From JANMEB01 sp041745295 (GTDB taxonomy: Bacteria > Planctomycetota > Planctomycetia > Pirellulales > Pirellulaceae), in assembly GCA_041745295.1 (NCBI GenBank), contig JBGTJE010000097.1:134649-198648 (forward strand): 64,000 nucleotides of DNA, written 5' to 3'. Below the pieces are notes generated by a model that was not told the DNA's origin, made no database searches, and was given only the letters and a program-made list of their open reading frames with translations. Below, in pieces: positions 43,691 to 53,146 of the stretch (positions within the stretch are counted from its first letter, which is position 1; every line of letters starts with the position of its first letter). A program made the position numbers and the translations under genes.

Positions 43691-46600
43691 GTGCTGAGGA
43701 CGGTGCAAAAGAAAATGCGAATGCGTGCGAAAGTAAACATCGACTCGAAAACGAATTTGTCGCGATTGCCTCAGAGGGTGCAATGGCTATTGATTGTCGC
43801 AATGGCAATGGGGATGAACTATCTCGGCTACGACCAGGTGGCCATCGCATTTCAGACTGTTGGTTCTAAGGACAATGTGCCATCCGGAATCGAGTTTAAC
43901 CGCGACATTCGCCCGATCTTGGCCGACCGATGTTATGCGTGCCACGGTCCGGATAAGAACAAGCGCCAGGCCGAATTACGATTGGATACAAGCTTGGGTT
44001 TATTGGGGGATGGAGAAACACCTGGCGTTGTCGCGCCCAAAGACCCCGACGAGAGCGAGTTGATTCGACGCTTGGAATCGACAGATGACGAAGAGCGGAT
44101 GCCGCCGCCTAATTCAAAAAAGGTCGTATCGTCTCAAGAAATCGAGTTGATTCGGCGGTGGGTCGAACAAGGGGCCACATGGCAAGGTCATTGGTCGTTC
44201 GAACCAATCCGTCGCCTTGACGCGCCTGCCGTCGATTTTGCAAAGTTCGAATCCGGCGACTCTGTGCGCCGATTTGCCGAGACGCCGATCGATCGGTTTG
44301 TAATCGCGACTTTAGCCGCGAAGAACTTGCAACCCGCCAGTCCAGCCGACGCTCGTACATTGGCTCGACGCCTGCATCTGGACTTGTTGGGGTTGCCGCC
44401 AACGACACAACGTGTCGAGCAATTTGCCGCCGAGTTTGCTCGAGATTCGGCGGCGTACGAACGACTAGTGGACGAATTTCTCGCTTCGCCCCATTTTGGC
44501 GAACGGATGGCGATGTGGTGGTTGGACCTCGTACGCTACGCGGATAGCGTTGGCTATCACGGCGATCAATCGGTGAGCGTGTCACCGTATCGCGATTACG
44601 TGATCCGCGCGTTCAATCAAAACAAACCATTTGACGACTTTACGCGCGAACAACTGGCCGGAGATTTGCTCGCCGACCCATCGACCGAAAAACTAATTGC
44701 CTCGGGCTACAACCGCTTGGGGATGATGAGTGCCGAAGGCGGCGTGCAAGACAAAGAGTATCTTTCAAAGTACATCGCGGAGCGCGTCCGCAATGTGGGG
44801 GGCGCGTGGCTGGGGGTCACACTGGGTTGCTGCGAATGCCACGACCATAAATTCGATCCGTTTAGCCAGCGGGATTTTTATTCGATGGAGGCATTCTTTG
44901 CCGACATCGAAGAAAAAGGTCTTTACTCGGGCGCCAACGACACCGGTGTTTGGGGCCCACAAATCCAAGTCCCGACGCCGGAGCAACTAGTCGAGCTGAA
45001 TCGACTGGACGAGCAAATTCGCGGTATCCAAGCCCGCATGGCGAACGAGACGCCGGAGTTCGTGGCCGAACGTACGGCTTGGATGAGTCAAGTCGTGCCG
45101 TGGGTCGCGCTAAAGCCAGCCGAAACAAAATCGGCCAACGGCGCAACCTTGACACTCCAGGCTGACCAATCGATTTTGGCGAGCGGCACGAGTCCAGACA
45201 CCGACGTCTATACTCTGGAATTTACCGAGCTGCCAACAGAAACGACCGCCGTACGCCTGGAGGTCCTCCCCGATGATTCGCTGCCGGCAAAAGGTCCCGG
45301 CCGAGCCAGCAACGGCAACTTCGTGCTTGGCGAATTGACGTTGTCCGTCCTTCCGGCTTCGTCCAGCGACGTCCTTCAAGACATACCCATCGCCGGTGCC
45401 AGCGCCACGTTTGAGCAGACGGATTCATCCAGTGACCATCCGCTGGGAAAATTTGCCATTGAATCTGCGATTGACCATAACGAGTCAAGCGATTCGTGGG
45501 GCTGGGCGGTCGGCGGGCAAACGGGCCAAGGCAATCGCGCCGCGTTCGTTTTGAGCAAACCGCTGACGCTCGTTGCTGGATCTCGACTGCGGATTGAACT
45601 GAAGCAGAACTTCAAACAGAACCCGCAGCACACGCTGGGTCGGTTTAGGATTGACGCGACGTCCGAAAGTCCGCCAATCGTTGCGGCGAAGAATCCCCCA
45701 CAGGAAATCGAAGCATTGCTGGTCGTTCCCGCCGCAGAACAAACCCCGGAACAAACTCAAAAAGTAGTCGAATACTATCGATCGATTTCTCCGACGCTGG
45801 AGCCAGTGCGAAAGGAATTGGCCGAAACCACCGCCGCTCGAAAGAAATTGAACGACTCGATTCCGACGACGTTAGTCACCAAGGCGTTGGAGCCGCGAGT
45901 CGTGCGGGTGTTGCATCGAGGAAACTGGATGGATGAAACGGGCGACGTAGTTTCGCCGACCGTGCCCATCGCATTAGGTGGGAGCTCAGAAAACACGTCG
46001 CGCCGATTGACGCGATTGGATCTCGCGGACTGGTTGGTTTCGGAGAAGAACGGGTTAACCGCGCGAGCCCTGTCAAATCGCTTGTGGAAATTGTTGTTTG
46101 GCGCGGGGTTGTCGGCGAATCTCGGTGACCTTGGCTCGCAGGGCGACTGGCCTTCGCATCCCGAGCTGCTCGATTGGCTCTCGAGCGAAATGATTCAGTC
46201 CGACTGGGACATGAAACACTTGATCAAAACGATGGTCATGAGCGAGACATATCGGCAAGCTTCGGATGTGTCGGTCGAAGCAGCCGAGCATGACCCTTTC
46301 AATCGCTGGTTGTCCCATCAGGGTCGCTGGCGGCTGGATGCCGAAGTCGTGCGCGATGTCATTTTGGCCACCAGCGGATTGCTCAACGACAAAATCGGCG
46401 GGCCGAGCGCAAAACCCTTTCAGCCACTGGGGTATTGGGCTTATCTCAACTTTCCGCAGCGCGAATGGGAAACCGGAACCGGGTCCGACGTTTATCGACG
46501 TGGTTTGTACACGCATTGGCAGCGACAATATTTGCATCCCTCGCTCTCGGCTTTTGACGCGCCGAGCCGCGAAGAGTGCGTGGTCGATCGGCCTCGCTCG

Positions 46601-46951
46601 AACACACCCCTTCAAGCCTTGGCCTTGCTCAACGATCCAAGCTACGTGGAATCGGCGAAAGCCTTGGCGGCGCGCATTGTGAGCGCAGGCGGCTCGACCG
46701 ATTCCGATCGCATTGCTTGGGCTATCGGCGTCGTACTTACTCGACCGCCTCGCGAGGGCGAAGTCGACGTATTGCTTGCCCTATTAGCCAAGCATCGGAA
46801 AGCTTTTCAATCCGATGCCGAGGCCGTAGATAAACTGCAAAAAGTCGGGCCGTTTCGGCCAACCGAAAAAATCGAGCCGGCCGAATGGATGGCTTGGACC
46901 AGCGTCGCCCGCGCACTTTTAAACCTGCACGAAACAATCACGAGAAATTAG
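43691..46951 (+). CDS. DUF1549/DUF1553 cytochrome c-type exported protein, second copy
   Basis: The 1086-residue protein has a GTG start at 43691; ATG 43715 (residue 9) is an alternative. An internal hydrophobic signal (VQWLLIVAMAMGMNYLGY, about 30-47) precedes the cytochrome c-like domain with CYACH at 81-85 and RMPPPNS as axial-Met candidate. DUF1549 contains the second heme motif CCECH (TLGCCECHDHKFDP). DUF1553 occupies the last 250 residues. It lacks the 130-140 residue jelly-roll-like insert of the 470-4141 copy. A DUF1501 partner follows after 145 nt that include a dispersed repeat. Confidence 0.92.
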   Translation: MLRTVQKKMRMRAKVNIDSKTNLSRLPQRVQWLLIVAMAMGMNYLGYDQVAIAFQTVGSKDNVPSGIEFNRDIRPILADRCYACHGPDKNKRQAELRLDTSLGLLGDGETPGVVAPKDPDESELIRRLESTDDEERMPPPNSKKVVSSQEIELIRRWVEQGATWQGHWSFEPIRRLDAPAVDFAKFESGDSVRRFAETPIDRFVIATLAAKNLQPASPADARTLARRLHLDLLGLPPTTQRVEQFAAEFARDSAAYERLVDEFLASPHFGERMAMWWLDLVRYADSVGYHGDQSVSVSPYRDYVIRAFNQNKPFDDFTREQLAGDLLADPSTEKLIASGYNRLGMMSAEGGVQDKEYLSKYIAERVRNVGGAWLGVTLGCCECHDHKFDPFSQRDFYSMEAFFADIEEKGLYSGANDTGVWGPQIQVPTPEQLVELNRLDEQIRGIQARMANETPEFVAERTAWMSQVVPWVALKPAETKSANGATLTLQADQSILASGTSPDTDVYTLEFTELPTETTAVRLEVLPDDSLPAKGPGRASNGNFVLGELTLSVLPASSSDVLQDIPIAGASATFEQTDSSSDHPLGKFAIESAIDHNESSDSWGWAVGGQTGQGNRAAFVLSKPLTLVAGSRLRIELKQNFKQNPQHTLGRFRIDATSESPPIVAAKNPPQEIEALLVVPAAEQTPEQTQKVVEYYRSISPTLEPVRKELAETTAARKKLNDSIPTTLVTKALEPRVVRVLHRGNWMDETGDVVSPTVPIALGGSSENTSRRLTRLDLADWLVSEKNGLTARALSNRLWKLLFGAGLSANLGDLGSQGDWPSHPELLDWLSSEMIQSDWDMKHLIKTMVMSETYRQASDVSVEAAEHDPFNRWLSHQGRWRLDAEVVRDVILATSGLLNDKIGGPSAKPFQPLGYWAYLNFPQREWETGTGSDVYRRGLYTHWQRQYLHPSLSAFDAPSREECVVDRPRSNTPLQALALLNDPSYVESAKALAARIVSAGGSTDSDRIAWAIGVVLTRPPREGEVDVLLALLAKHRKAFQSDAEAVDKLQKVGPFRPTEKIEPAEWMAWTSVARALLNLHETITRN

Positions 46952-46964
46952 ACCCAAATCCCTC

Positions 46965-47004
46965 GTCATTCCGGGCTGAGACCCGGAATCCATCCCCATG
47001 GATG
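46965..47004. repeat. Dispersed double-hairpin repeat, copy 7 of 8
   Basis: GTCATTCCGGGCTGAGACCC then GGAATCCATCCCCATGGATG. It lies between the DUF1553 gene and its DUF1501 partner, so it is inside a presumed operon. It could reduce read-through or stabilise the upstream transcript. Confidence 0.8.
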
Positions 47005-47096
47005 GAGAAGCCATGTTTCACGTCACATTTGAACCTGGTTTCCCACATTTGCAGGAATGACTACGTTGCCTTACTCGTTGTTGTGAGAATCGTCCC

Positions 47097-48503
47097 ATGC
47101 TCTGGATGCCACCGTCAATCGCCCGCCGAACATTTCTGTACCGCAGCGGAATCAGTGTCGGCGCCATGGCCCTTGGAGGTTTGTTCAAACAATCCGCTCT
47201 AGCTCGGAATGTTGGCGGCGAATCCGGCCGCATTCCGCCCAAAGCCAAACGAGTGATCTGGCTGTACATGGCGGGTGGAATGAGTCACCTCGACACGTTC
47301 GATCACAAGCCCGAGTTAGCAAAGCTCGACGGCCAACCCATGCCGGAATCGATCACCAAAGGTCAGCAGATCGCGCAGCTTCAAGGCCAAGCTCTGCGCT
47401 GCTTCGCGCCGCAACACCCTTTTCAGAAATGGGGCCAGTCGGGCCATGAAATCAGTTCGATATGGCCCAAGCTCGCAGGATCCTGTGCGGACGATTTATG
47501 CATCGTCAAATCGCTTTTCACGGAGGCAATCAACCACGATCCCGCACACACGTTTATGAATACGGGTTCGATGATTTCGGGCCGGCCCGCCATGGGTTCC
47601 TGGCTTTGGTACGGCTTGGGTGCAGAAACCGAAGAGCTACCTGGCTTTGTCGTCATGGTCTCGACGGGACAATATGGCCAAAAGCAGCCGATCGCCGCCA
47701 GGCAATGGCACTCTGGCTTTCTCCCCAGCCGCTTTCAAGGCGTCGAATTCCGAAGCACGGGTGATCCCGTCATGTACGTCTCGCGTCCCGATGGAGTCGC
47801 TCAGCAAAATCAACGCGATATCGTCGATGCCGTTTCCAAACTCAATGAGCTCAATGCCCGAAATTCAAAAGACCCAGAAATTGCCTCCCGAATCAGCCAG
47901 TATGAGATGGCGTTCCGCATGCAGACCAGCGTCCCGAACTTGATGAACATTCAGGACGAACCGCAACATATTCTGGACTTATACGGCACCAAAGGGGGCG
48001 ACGGAAGTTTTGCCGCCAATTGCTTACTCGCTCGGCGTCTAGCGGAACGAGGCGTGCGATTCATCCAACTCTATCATCGCGATTGGGACCATCATGGCAG
48101 CATCAAGTCTCACATCGCGGGTTCCGCGGCCGAAGTCGATCAAGGAGCTGCTGCGTTGATCGCCGATCTGAAGCAGCGCGGGATGTTGGAGGACACGATC
48201 GTCGTCTTTGGTTCCGAATTCGGGCGAACGCCGATGGCTCAAGGCGATGGTCGCGATCACCACTTGGCTGGTTTCTCGATGTGGCTGGCCGGCGGCGGCT
48301 TTAAACCCGGGATGAGTTACGGCGCCACAGATGATTTGGGCTATCACGCGACGGAAAATCGCGTCTCGGTGCACGACTTACACGCCACGATGTTGCACCA
48401 ATTGGGAATCGAGCACTCGGGCTTCACGTTCAAATTCCAAGGCCTGGATTCACGGCTCACCGGCGTCGAACCGGCGCAAGTCATCGAGCCGATCATCGCG
48501 TAG
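47097..48503 (+). CDS. DUF1501 protein, Tat-exported, second copy
   Basis: The 468-residue protein has a twin-arginine signal, SIARRTFLYRSGISVGAMALGG (residues about 7-28, quoted in part). The body parallels the 4158 copy: WLYMAGGMSHLDTFDHKPEL, SEFGRTPMAQ, GRDHHLAGFSMWLAGG and DLHATMLHQLGI. Active-site-type His/Asp residues are retained. It presumably functions with the 43691 protein. Substrate is unknown. Confidence 0.93.
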   Translation: MLWMPPSIARRTFLYRSGISVGAMALGGLFKQSALARNVGGESGRIPPKAKRVIWLYMAGGMSHLDTFDHKPELAKLDGQPMPESITKGQQIAQLQGQALRCFAPQHPFQKWGQSGHEISSIWPKLAGSCADDLCIVKSLFTEAINHDPAHTFMNTGSMISGRPAMGSWLWYGLGAETEELPGFVVMVSTGQYGQKQPIAARQWHSGFLPSRFQGVEFRSTGDPVMYVSRPDGVAQQNQRDIVDAVSKLNELNARNSKDPEIASRISQYEMAFRMQTSVPNLMNIQDEPQHILDLYGTKGGDGSFAANCLLARRLAERGVRFIQLYHRDWDHHGSIKSHIAGSAAEVDQGAAALIADLKQRGMLEDTIVVFGSEFGRTPMAQGDGRDHHLAGFSMWLAGGGFKPGMSYGATDDLGYHATENRVSVHDLHATMLHQLGIEHSGFTFKFQGLDSRLTGVEPAQVIEPIIA

Positions 48504-48805
48504 CGTTCTGTAATGTTCCCTCGCCCCCGCTTCGGGGGAGAGGGCAGGGTGAGGGAACGCTTTCCCAATTTGGTGGGGCAATGCGATCTTTGGTAGGGTG
48601 GGACGAGTCTTCGAGTCCCACCAAATTCCCGTGGCGTTCAAAATTTTCCGCACTTCATTGGTGGGACTCGCATGCGAACATTTGCCGGGGATCACGTTTT
48701 GACTTGGCAACCACAGACTGGAAATTCCGTCTCGGTGAATTCTTCGCATGCTTGTCGCACCCTACAAGAATGCTCGGCACACAACGCAGCTTGCTGGGGG
48801 TAATC
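48504..48805. repeat. Convergent intergenic region: hairpin and two-arm repeat
   Basis: At 48515-48558, GTTCCCTC...GAGGGAAC encloses a CCCCCG-CTTC-GGGGGA stem. This is a strong compound hairpin and a likely bidirectional terminator between convergent genes. At 48592-48676 is a second copy of the GGTGGGACTC inverted repeat. No coding sequence is seen. Confidence 0.6.
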
Positions 48806-49816
48806 TCACTTAATCCCCACGACCATCGAATCGGGGCCAACCAAATGCTCGACGCGGGTTTCGTGAAACCCTGCCTCCTTCATCCAATTGCAGCAGTCCG
48901 CTCCGGTGTAATCGAATCCAGCCGATGTCTCGATCAGCATATTCAAACTCATCAGCAACCCAAAAGCATTCGTGCCGCGGTCGTCGTCAATGATCGAGTC
49001 ATAGACGACCAACGCGCCTCCGCGCGGAATCGCGTCATAGGCTTTGCGAATCAAAGTTTGCTTTTCGTCCAAGCTCCAATCATGCAAGATATGTCCCATC
49101 AGAACCACATCGACGCTCGGCAGCGGCTCTTTGAAGAAATCACCGGCCGCAAACCGGAGCCGGCTCGACAGATTATTTTCCGAGACATAGTCCGTGAACG
49201 CAGGGCCCGCTTGTTCAAGGTCAAAACCGATCCCAGAAAGATGCGGATTTGCCTTGGCAATCTGCACTGCCAAGTCCCCTTGGGCCGTGCCCACATCGAC
49301 AAACGTGCGATACTCTGACCAGGGAAATTGCTTGGCGATGCTGAGGTTCGCACCGCGACTGATCCCCGACATGGCCCGCAGGAATTCCTTTAAGCGTTTG
49401 GGATCCGAGTAGATCGCCGCAAAAAAATCGCCGCCGCCATGCTTGGCCTCGTTTTGCTTTTCGCCCGTGTGCAACGCCTCGGTTAAATAGCTCCAAAATG
49501 GATAAAGCCGATTGTTGGCCATCTCCAGGATGCCGCCAATGTACGACGGCTTTTTTTTATCCAAGTACATCTCCGTGGCCGGCGTATTGGAATAGACCCC
49601 TCCCTTTCGTTCCAAAAACCCCAGTGCGACGAGCGCGTCGAGAAAATCCCGCGCCGATCGAGCATGCAGATTGAGCCGCGTTCGCACGTCCTCGAGATCT
49701 CCCGGCCGTCGGGCCAATTCCGTAAATAATCCGATTTCTACGGCGCTCAAGAGCGTTTTGGACGCCCAAAACCCGAGCCCTACTTCCATGATTTTTTCAG
49801 GTGTCGGATGATCCAT
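48806..49816 (-). CDS. SAM-dependent O-methyltransferase (acetylserotonin-MT-like)
   Basis: The 336-residue protein has an N-terminal winged-helix dimerisation domain (about 10-95: LLSAVEIGLFTELARRPGDLE) and a Rossmann SAM-binding domain with FVDVGTAQGDLA (motif I, about 172-183) and VLMGHILHDWSLDEKQTLIRKAY, the HDW signature of this family's catalytic His. It may methylate a phenolic or other small molecule. Its gene lies 112 nt downstream of the minus-strand cupin gene and could be cotranscribed with it. Function is not identified further. Confidence 0.9.
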   Translation of the reverse strand: MDHPTPEKIMEVGLGFWASKTLLSAVEIGLFTELARRPGDLEDVRTRLNLHARSARDFLDALVALGFLERKGGVYSNTPATEMYLDKKKPSYIGGILEMANNRLYPFWSYLTEALHTGEKQNEAKHGGGDFFAAIYSDPKRLKEFLRAMSGISRGANLSIAKQFPWSEYRTFVDVGTAQGDLAVQIAKANPHLSGIGFDLEQAGPAFTDYVSENNLSSRLRFAAGDFFKEPLPSVDVVLMGHILHDWSLDEKQTLIRKAYDAIPRGGALVVYDSIIDDDRGTNAFGLLMSLNMLIETSAGFDYTGADCCNWMKEAGFHETRVEHLVGPDSMVVGIK

Positions 49817-49928
49817 TTTTCACCATTAGTTCGATTCCTATTTCGATTGCGTTGAACAACAGCCTACCAAATCTAGAACTTCGCGTTAACGACCGTGTTA
49901 GATTCGCCCTGTGAGTGCCGTGTTGCTC

Positions 49929-50339
49929 CTATTGGCTTCCTTTTCGCCACAAATATTGCTCATCCGTGACCTGTTCCATCCAGTCGGCGTTCTTGCCGTC
50001 GGCCTTTTCGACGATGGCGATGTGTGTCATGGCGGTCGTCGCTGTTGCCCCGTGCCAGTGCTTTTCACTCGCCGGAAACCAGACCACATCGCCGGGGCGG
50101 ATTTCCTCGACTGGACCGCCCCAACATTGCGCCCAGCCGCAGCCAGCAGTCACGATTAAGGTCTGCCCGAGCGGATGCGTGTGCCAAGCGGTCCGGGCAC
50201 CCGGCTCAAACGTGACGCTGGCGCAAAAGACGCGCGCCGGCTCAGGTGCATCGAATAGCGACTCGATTCGGACCGAACCGGTGAAGTAATCCGCCACTCC
50301 ATTTCGGGAAGGCCGCGAACCACTTCTTTTAATCTCCAT
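49929..50339 (-). CDS. Cupin-domain protein
   Basis: From the ATG at 50339 (AAGGTG upstream) the protein has 136 residues; the longer frame to 50459 has no family support. The cupin motifs are SVTFEPGARTAWHTHPLGQT (H-x-H) and DVVWFPASEKHWHGA (EKHWHG), giving a complete metal site of three His and one Glu. It is related to small carboxymuconolactone/quercetinase-like cupins. It is divergent from the second cupin gene and shares the 332-nt spacer. Substrate is unknown. Confidence 0.85.
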   Translation of the reverse strand: MEIKRSGSRPSRNGVADYFTGSVRIESLFDAPEPARVFCASVTFEPGARTAWHTHPLGQTLIVTAGCGWAQCWGGPVEEIRPGDVVWFPASEKHWHGATATTAMTHIAIVEKADGKNADWMEQVTDEQYLWRKGSQ

Positions 50340-50671
50340 TTGGTCACCTTGTCTTTTGTTGGGCGGAATCGCTCGGACACGACAGCCTGCCGACGGCCGC
50401 ATGAAGTGGAATCCAGCATTCTGGCGCGCCTTCCAAGTTTTTGCAGCGAAACTCGTCATCCCGGCGCGCCGGGACGGCCCAAAAATATAGCGAATTCGGC
50501 TACGTCACACACTAGACGACGTGAAAACTGCTCCAGAGAAACGAACCCGTTGCATTCCATCTCTTCGGCAGTATTCTACGCGGATGATTTGGCTCGGCGG
50601 GAACCGAGGCCGAAATTGGAAAGCAATCAATTGGATACTCGACAATGTTCGCTGACTCAGGATTTTCAAAA
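50340..50671. other. Divergent spacer between two cupin genes
   Basis: This must hold promoters for both cupins. It also contains the short palindrome CCCGGCGCGCCGGG (50460-50474, after GTCAT) and a fragment of the TAGCGAATTCGGCTACGTC arm (50488-50508) related to the 5816 repeat family. Confidence 0.4.
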
Positions 50672-51049
50672 ATGACTGACAATGCGACATTGTATCGTTG
50701 GGCGGAGTTGCTGGTGGATCATCCGACGGACTTGATCGATCGACGCCGAATTATTGGCGAGCGGATGATGATCTCGCACGTCACCTTGCACAAAGGGTTC
50801 CACGTCCCCCTGCACTCGCATGAGAACGAGCAGTTTGCCGTCGTTCTCTCGGGCCGCGTCCGATTTTCGCTTGTCGACCGGCAATCCGGCCAGCCATACG
50901 ATCTTGTCCTTGGCCCAGGTGAAGTTCTACGGCTCCCCAGTCACGTCGTTCACGGCGCTTCAGCGGAAGAGACTAGCCTAATCCTTGATCTCTTCAGTCC
51001 CATCAGCGAGACCACGGGGGTTGACGTCCCCAAGGTCGAGCGTGCCTGA
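50672..51049 (+). CDS. Small cupin-domain protein
   Basis: From the ATG at 50672 there are 125 residues; nine more residues precede it in frame. A single cupin barrel: FHVPLHSHENEQFAVVLSGRV (HxH then E) and GEVLRLPSHVVHGA (H). It belongs to the AraC-like/phosphomannose isomerase-type small cupins, often acting as sensors or isomerases. The gene is followed by a palindromic element at 51060-51236. Confidence 0.85.
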   Translation: MTDNATLYRWAELLVDHPTDLIDRRRIIGERMMISHVTLHKGFHVPLHSHENEQFAVVLSGRVRFSLVDRQSGQPYDLVLGPGEVLRLPSHVVHGASAEETSLILDLFSPISETTGVDVPKVERA

Positions 51050-51059
51050 GTGGAAAAGG

Positions 51060-51236
51060 GGGAAAGGAAAGGGGGAAAGGGGGGGAAAGGGGACAGGTAC
51101 ATATATTAGGAGTCTGAACGCCTCGATTGAGGAAGTGTTAGAGCGTTTCGCCGGGCGAAATTCTGGTATTTCGCGGCGTGCGGAAAGTCTACCGTTCGTC
51201 CCCGCTCGCGCAATATATGTACCTGTCCCCTTTTCT
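51060..51236. mobile_element. MITE-like element with 22-bp perfect terminal inverted repeats
   Basis: AAAGGGGACAGGTACATATA at 51086 onward is mirrored by TATATGTACCTGTCCCCTTT near 51214-51233. The arm ends carry G-runs on the left. The interior includes TTCGCCGGGCGAAATTC-type hairpins. GGGGACAGGTAC terminal repeats are known from elements mobilised by REP-associated tyrosine transposases, but no such gene is here, so the activity is inferred. Confidence 0.7.
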
Positions 51237-51251
51237 ACTTCGCGCTGCCAG

Positions 51252-52472
51252 CTATGGAAATGATCGCTTTCCGTGCAAGAGCCAACCTACCGGCGTGTAT
51301 CGAACGAACACAACATAGGTTGCCATGCAAAACAAAAACGTAGCGATCAACGTGACCGATAGCTTGAGCCAAACGTTCCACCCCAATGGAATGAATAGCG
51401 TTTGCAGAAAAAGGACGATCGGCAAATGGATTAGATAAACCCAATACGAGGAATCCGCCAAGAACCTGAGTCTCGCGCTAGGCCTCGATAGGAATTGCTT
51501 GCCGAGGAGGAGCGACGCCGCGGTCAAAGCTACCGACAGATATGCCGTCAGCACGCATGAAATGCCCTGTCTCCAGAGAGGGAGCGGCTTGGGTTCTTGT
51601 AGCAACGAAGTTAAGTCCAAAACGGGCATGGACCAATAGTACGGAATGAAAAGCAACAGGCTCCCTGCGACGATGTACCAAAGATATGGACGCAATTTTT
51701 CGAGCGACTGCTCGCGCCCATGCCATTGCCAGCCTGCCAAATAGAACGGGCCGTAGAAGGCAAATGGCCACCACGTCGGAACGAATGATTCTGGCCCCGG
51801 CAAAGGAACTCCGCCCCCGAAAACCCCTGGTAACAAAATCAGCGGTGCCAGGGCAAGTAGCCAAGGCTGCCTTAACACCCTTGGCACTTTGGGAATTGGG
51901 AATCGCGAGGCGACTGCTCCGATCAACGTGAACAAGATCAAGTAATAGAGAAACCAGAGATGCATCGTCCCCGGCGCCGCCCCACTCGTTGAACTGGAAC
52001 TCTGCTTGCTCGCCTCCGCGATCAGCCCCATCAATCCGCGGGGCTCCTCCACATACGAAAGTCCAAACACAATCAGGATCGTCATGGCGGCCAACAAGAA
52101 CGGATAAAAGAGCAGGAACGGAAACACGAGGCGGATCATGCGCTGCCACAGCATCCGCTTCGTCCCGCTGCGCACCAGGACCAGTTTGGCAAAATAGCCC
52201 GCAATGAGAAAAAACAGCGCCATGCGAAACAAGTGAACAAACCAGATTGCAGCGTCGATCGCCACGCTCGATTGCGGATCCGTGGCCAGCCAAAAAGTCT
52301 GAGCCGGATGGGCATAGGCGAACGCCCCGTGCAGAAACACGCCGAACATCATGGCGAATGCGCGCAGGTTGTCCAAATAGTGAATTCGCTCGGAACTTTT
52401 GCTCGTTCTTCTCGTCGCTGGACGCGCGATCGACGAAAGTGAACCAGGTTCCTTCGCCAATACGCTTACCAT
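51252..52472 (-). CDS. Acyltransferase-3 family membrane protein
   Basis: The 406-residue protein has about ten TM segments and matches the acyltransferase_3/OpgC-like family: IHYLDNLRAFAMMFGVFLHGAF at about 30-51 with the conserved His of the catalytic region, RMLWQRMIRLVFPFLLFYP, and WVYLIHLPIVLFLQTL near the end. Such enzymes acylate sugars or glycan precursors at the membrane. Its ATG overlaps by 1 nt (TAATG) the stop of the permease gene and is the last gene of the GntR-ABC operon. The presence of an acyltransferase in such an operon suggests envelope modification under inducing conditions. Confidence 0.9.
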   Translation of the reverse strand: MVSVLAKEPGSLSSIARPATRRTSKSSERIHYLDNLRAFAMMFGVFLHGAFAYAHPAQTFWLATDPQSSVAIDAAIWFVHLFRMALFFLIAGYFAKLVLVRSGTKRMLWQRMIRLVFPFLLFYPFLLAAMTILIVFGLSYVEEPRGLMGLIAEASKQSSSSTSGAAPGTMHLWFLYYLILFTLIGAVASRFPIPKVPRVLRQPWLLALAPLILLPGVFGGGVPLPGPESFVPTWWPFAFYGPFYLAGWQWHGREQSLEKLRPYLWYIVAGSLLLFIPYYWSMPVLDLTSLLQEPKPLPLWRQGISCVLTAYLSVALTAASLLLGKQFLSRPSARLRFLADSSYWVYLIHLPIVLFLQTLFIPLGWNVWLKLSVTLIATFLFCMATYVVFVRYTPVGWLLHGKRSFP

Positions 52473-53146
52473 TAGATCAGGTCCCGTTTGCGAGTTTGAA
52501 CGAACAATGCAATGACCAATGATCCCACGATCAAAATGATTTCCACTGCGAGAATTTGCAGCACTACAGGGGGCCAGGACAATACGTCACTCTTGGAAAT
52601 GGCCAATATCGTTGGGTCGGCGAATAGCTTCATCATGAAGACATTGAGCAAAACGTTGCCGGCCACCATAACGCAGATGGTCCAGCCAACGGACTCGGTG
52701 ACGACCGCGACCATCAATTGGATCATGAAGGAAGCCAGCAAGAAGAAAAAGATCGCCGGCAGGGCCACCATGGATCCTTGCTTGGCCCAAGGAAGTACAA
52801 AAGTGAAAATCATCGTGCACGCAAACATCCCTAGCCACGGAATCAAATACGTGGTCAACACGACTGCAATTTTGGCGAGCGAGTAGTCCAATAGGCTGAC
52901 GGGCAGGCTCATCACAAACACCCTCGTGTGGTCCGTGGTTTCCGCCAGCAACAAATGCCCGATCAAGTGGATGCCGGAGGCGATGGCAACTGTCAGAACC
53001 AGGATAAAACCGACAAAGCCAATGGTCGGGTTGGGGATGCCGGCCAATATGGAGCTGCCCAATCCCGCCGCGAAATAGGCAAACAACGGCCGCCGACTGA
53101 GAAACAAGTCTTTCAAAAACAGGATTTGGATGGCTTGGACGTTCAT
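52472..53146 (-). CDS. ABC transporter permease
   Basis: The 224-residue hydrophobic protein has about six TM segments (for example FAAGLGSSILAGIPNPTIGF, VVLTTYLIPWLGMFACTMIF). It is the membrane partner of the ATPase encoded just upstream. Its ATG overlaps the ATPase stop (TAATG) and its stop overlaps the acyltransferase ATG (TAATG), so all are translationally coupled. No family subtype is recognised; the substrate is unknown. Confidence 0.88.
   Translation of the reverse strand: MNVQAIQILFLKDLFLSRRPLFAYFAAGLGSSILAGIPNPTIGFVGFILVLTVAIASGIHLIGHLLLAETTDHTRVFVMSLPVSLLDYSLAKIAVVLTTYLIPWLGMFACTMIFTFVLPWAKQGSMVALPAIFFFLLASFMIQLMVAVVTESVGWTICVMVAGNVLLNVFMMKLFADPTILAISKSDVLSWPPVVLQILAVEIILIVGSLVIALFVQTRKRDLI

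Noticed and set aside
48581..49318. 245-codon plus-strand ORF opposite the O-methyltransferase
   Set aside because: The minus-strand gene has the SAM motif and HDW signature; this ORF starts in a repeat.
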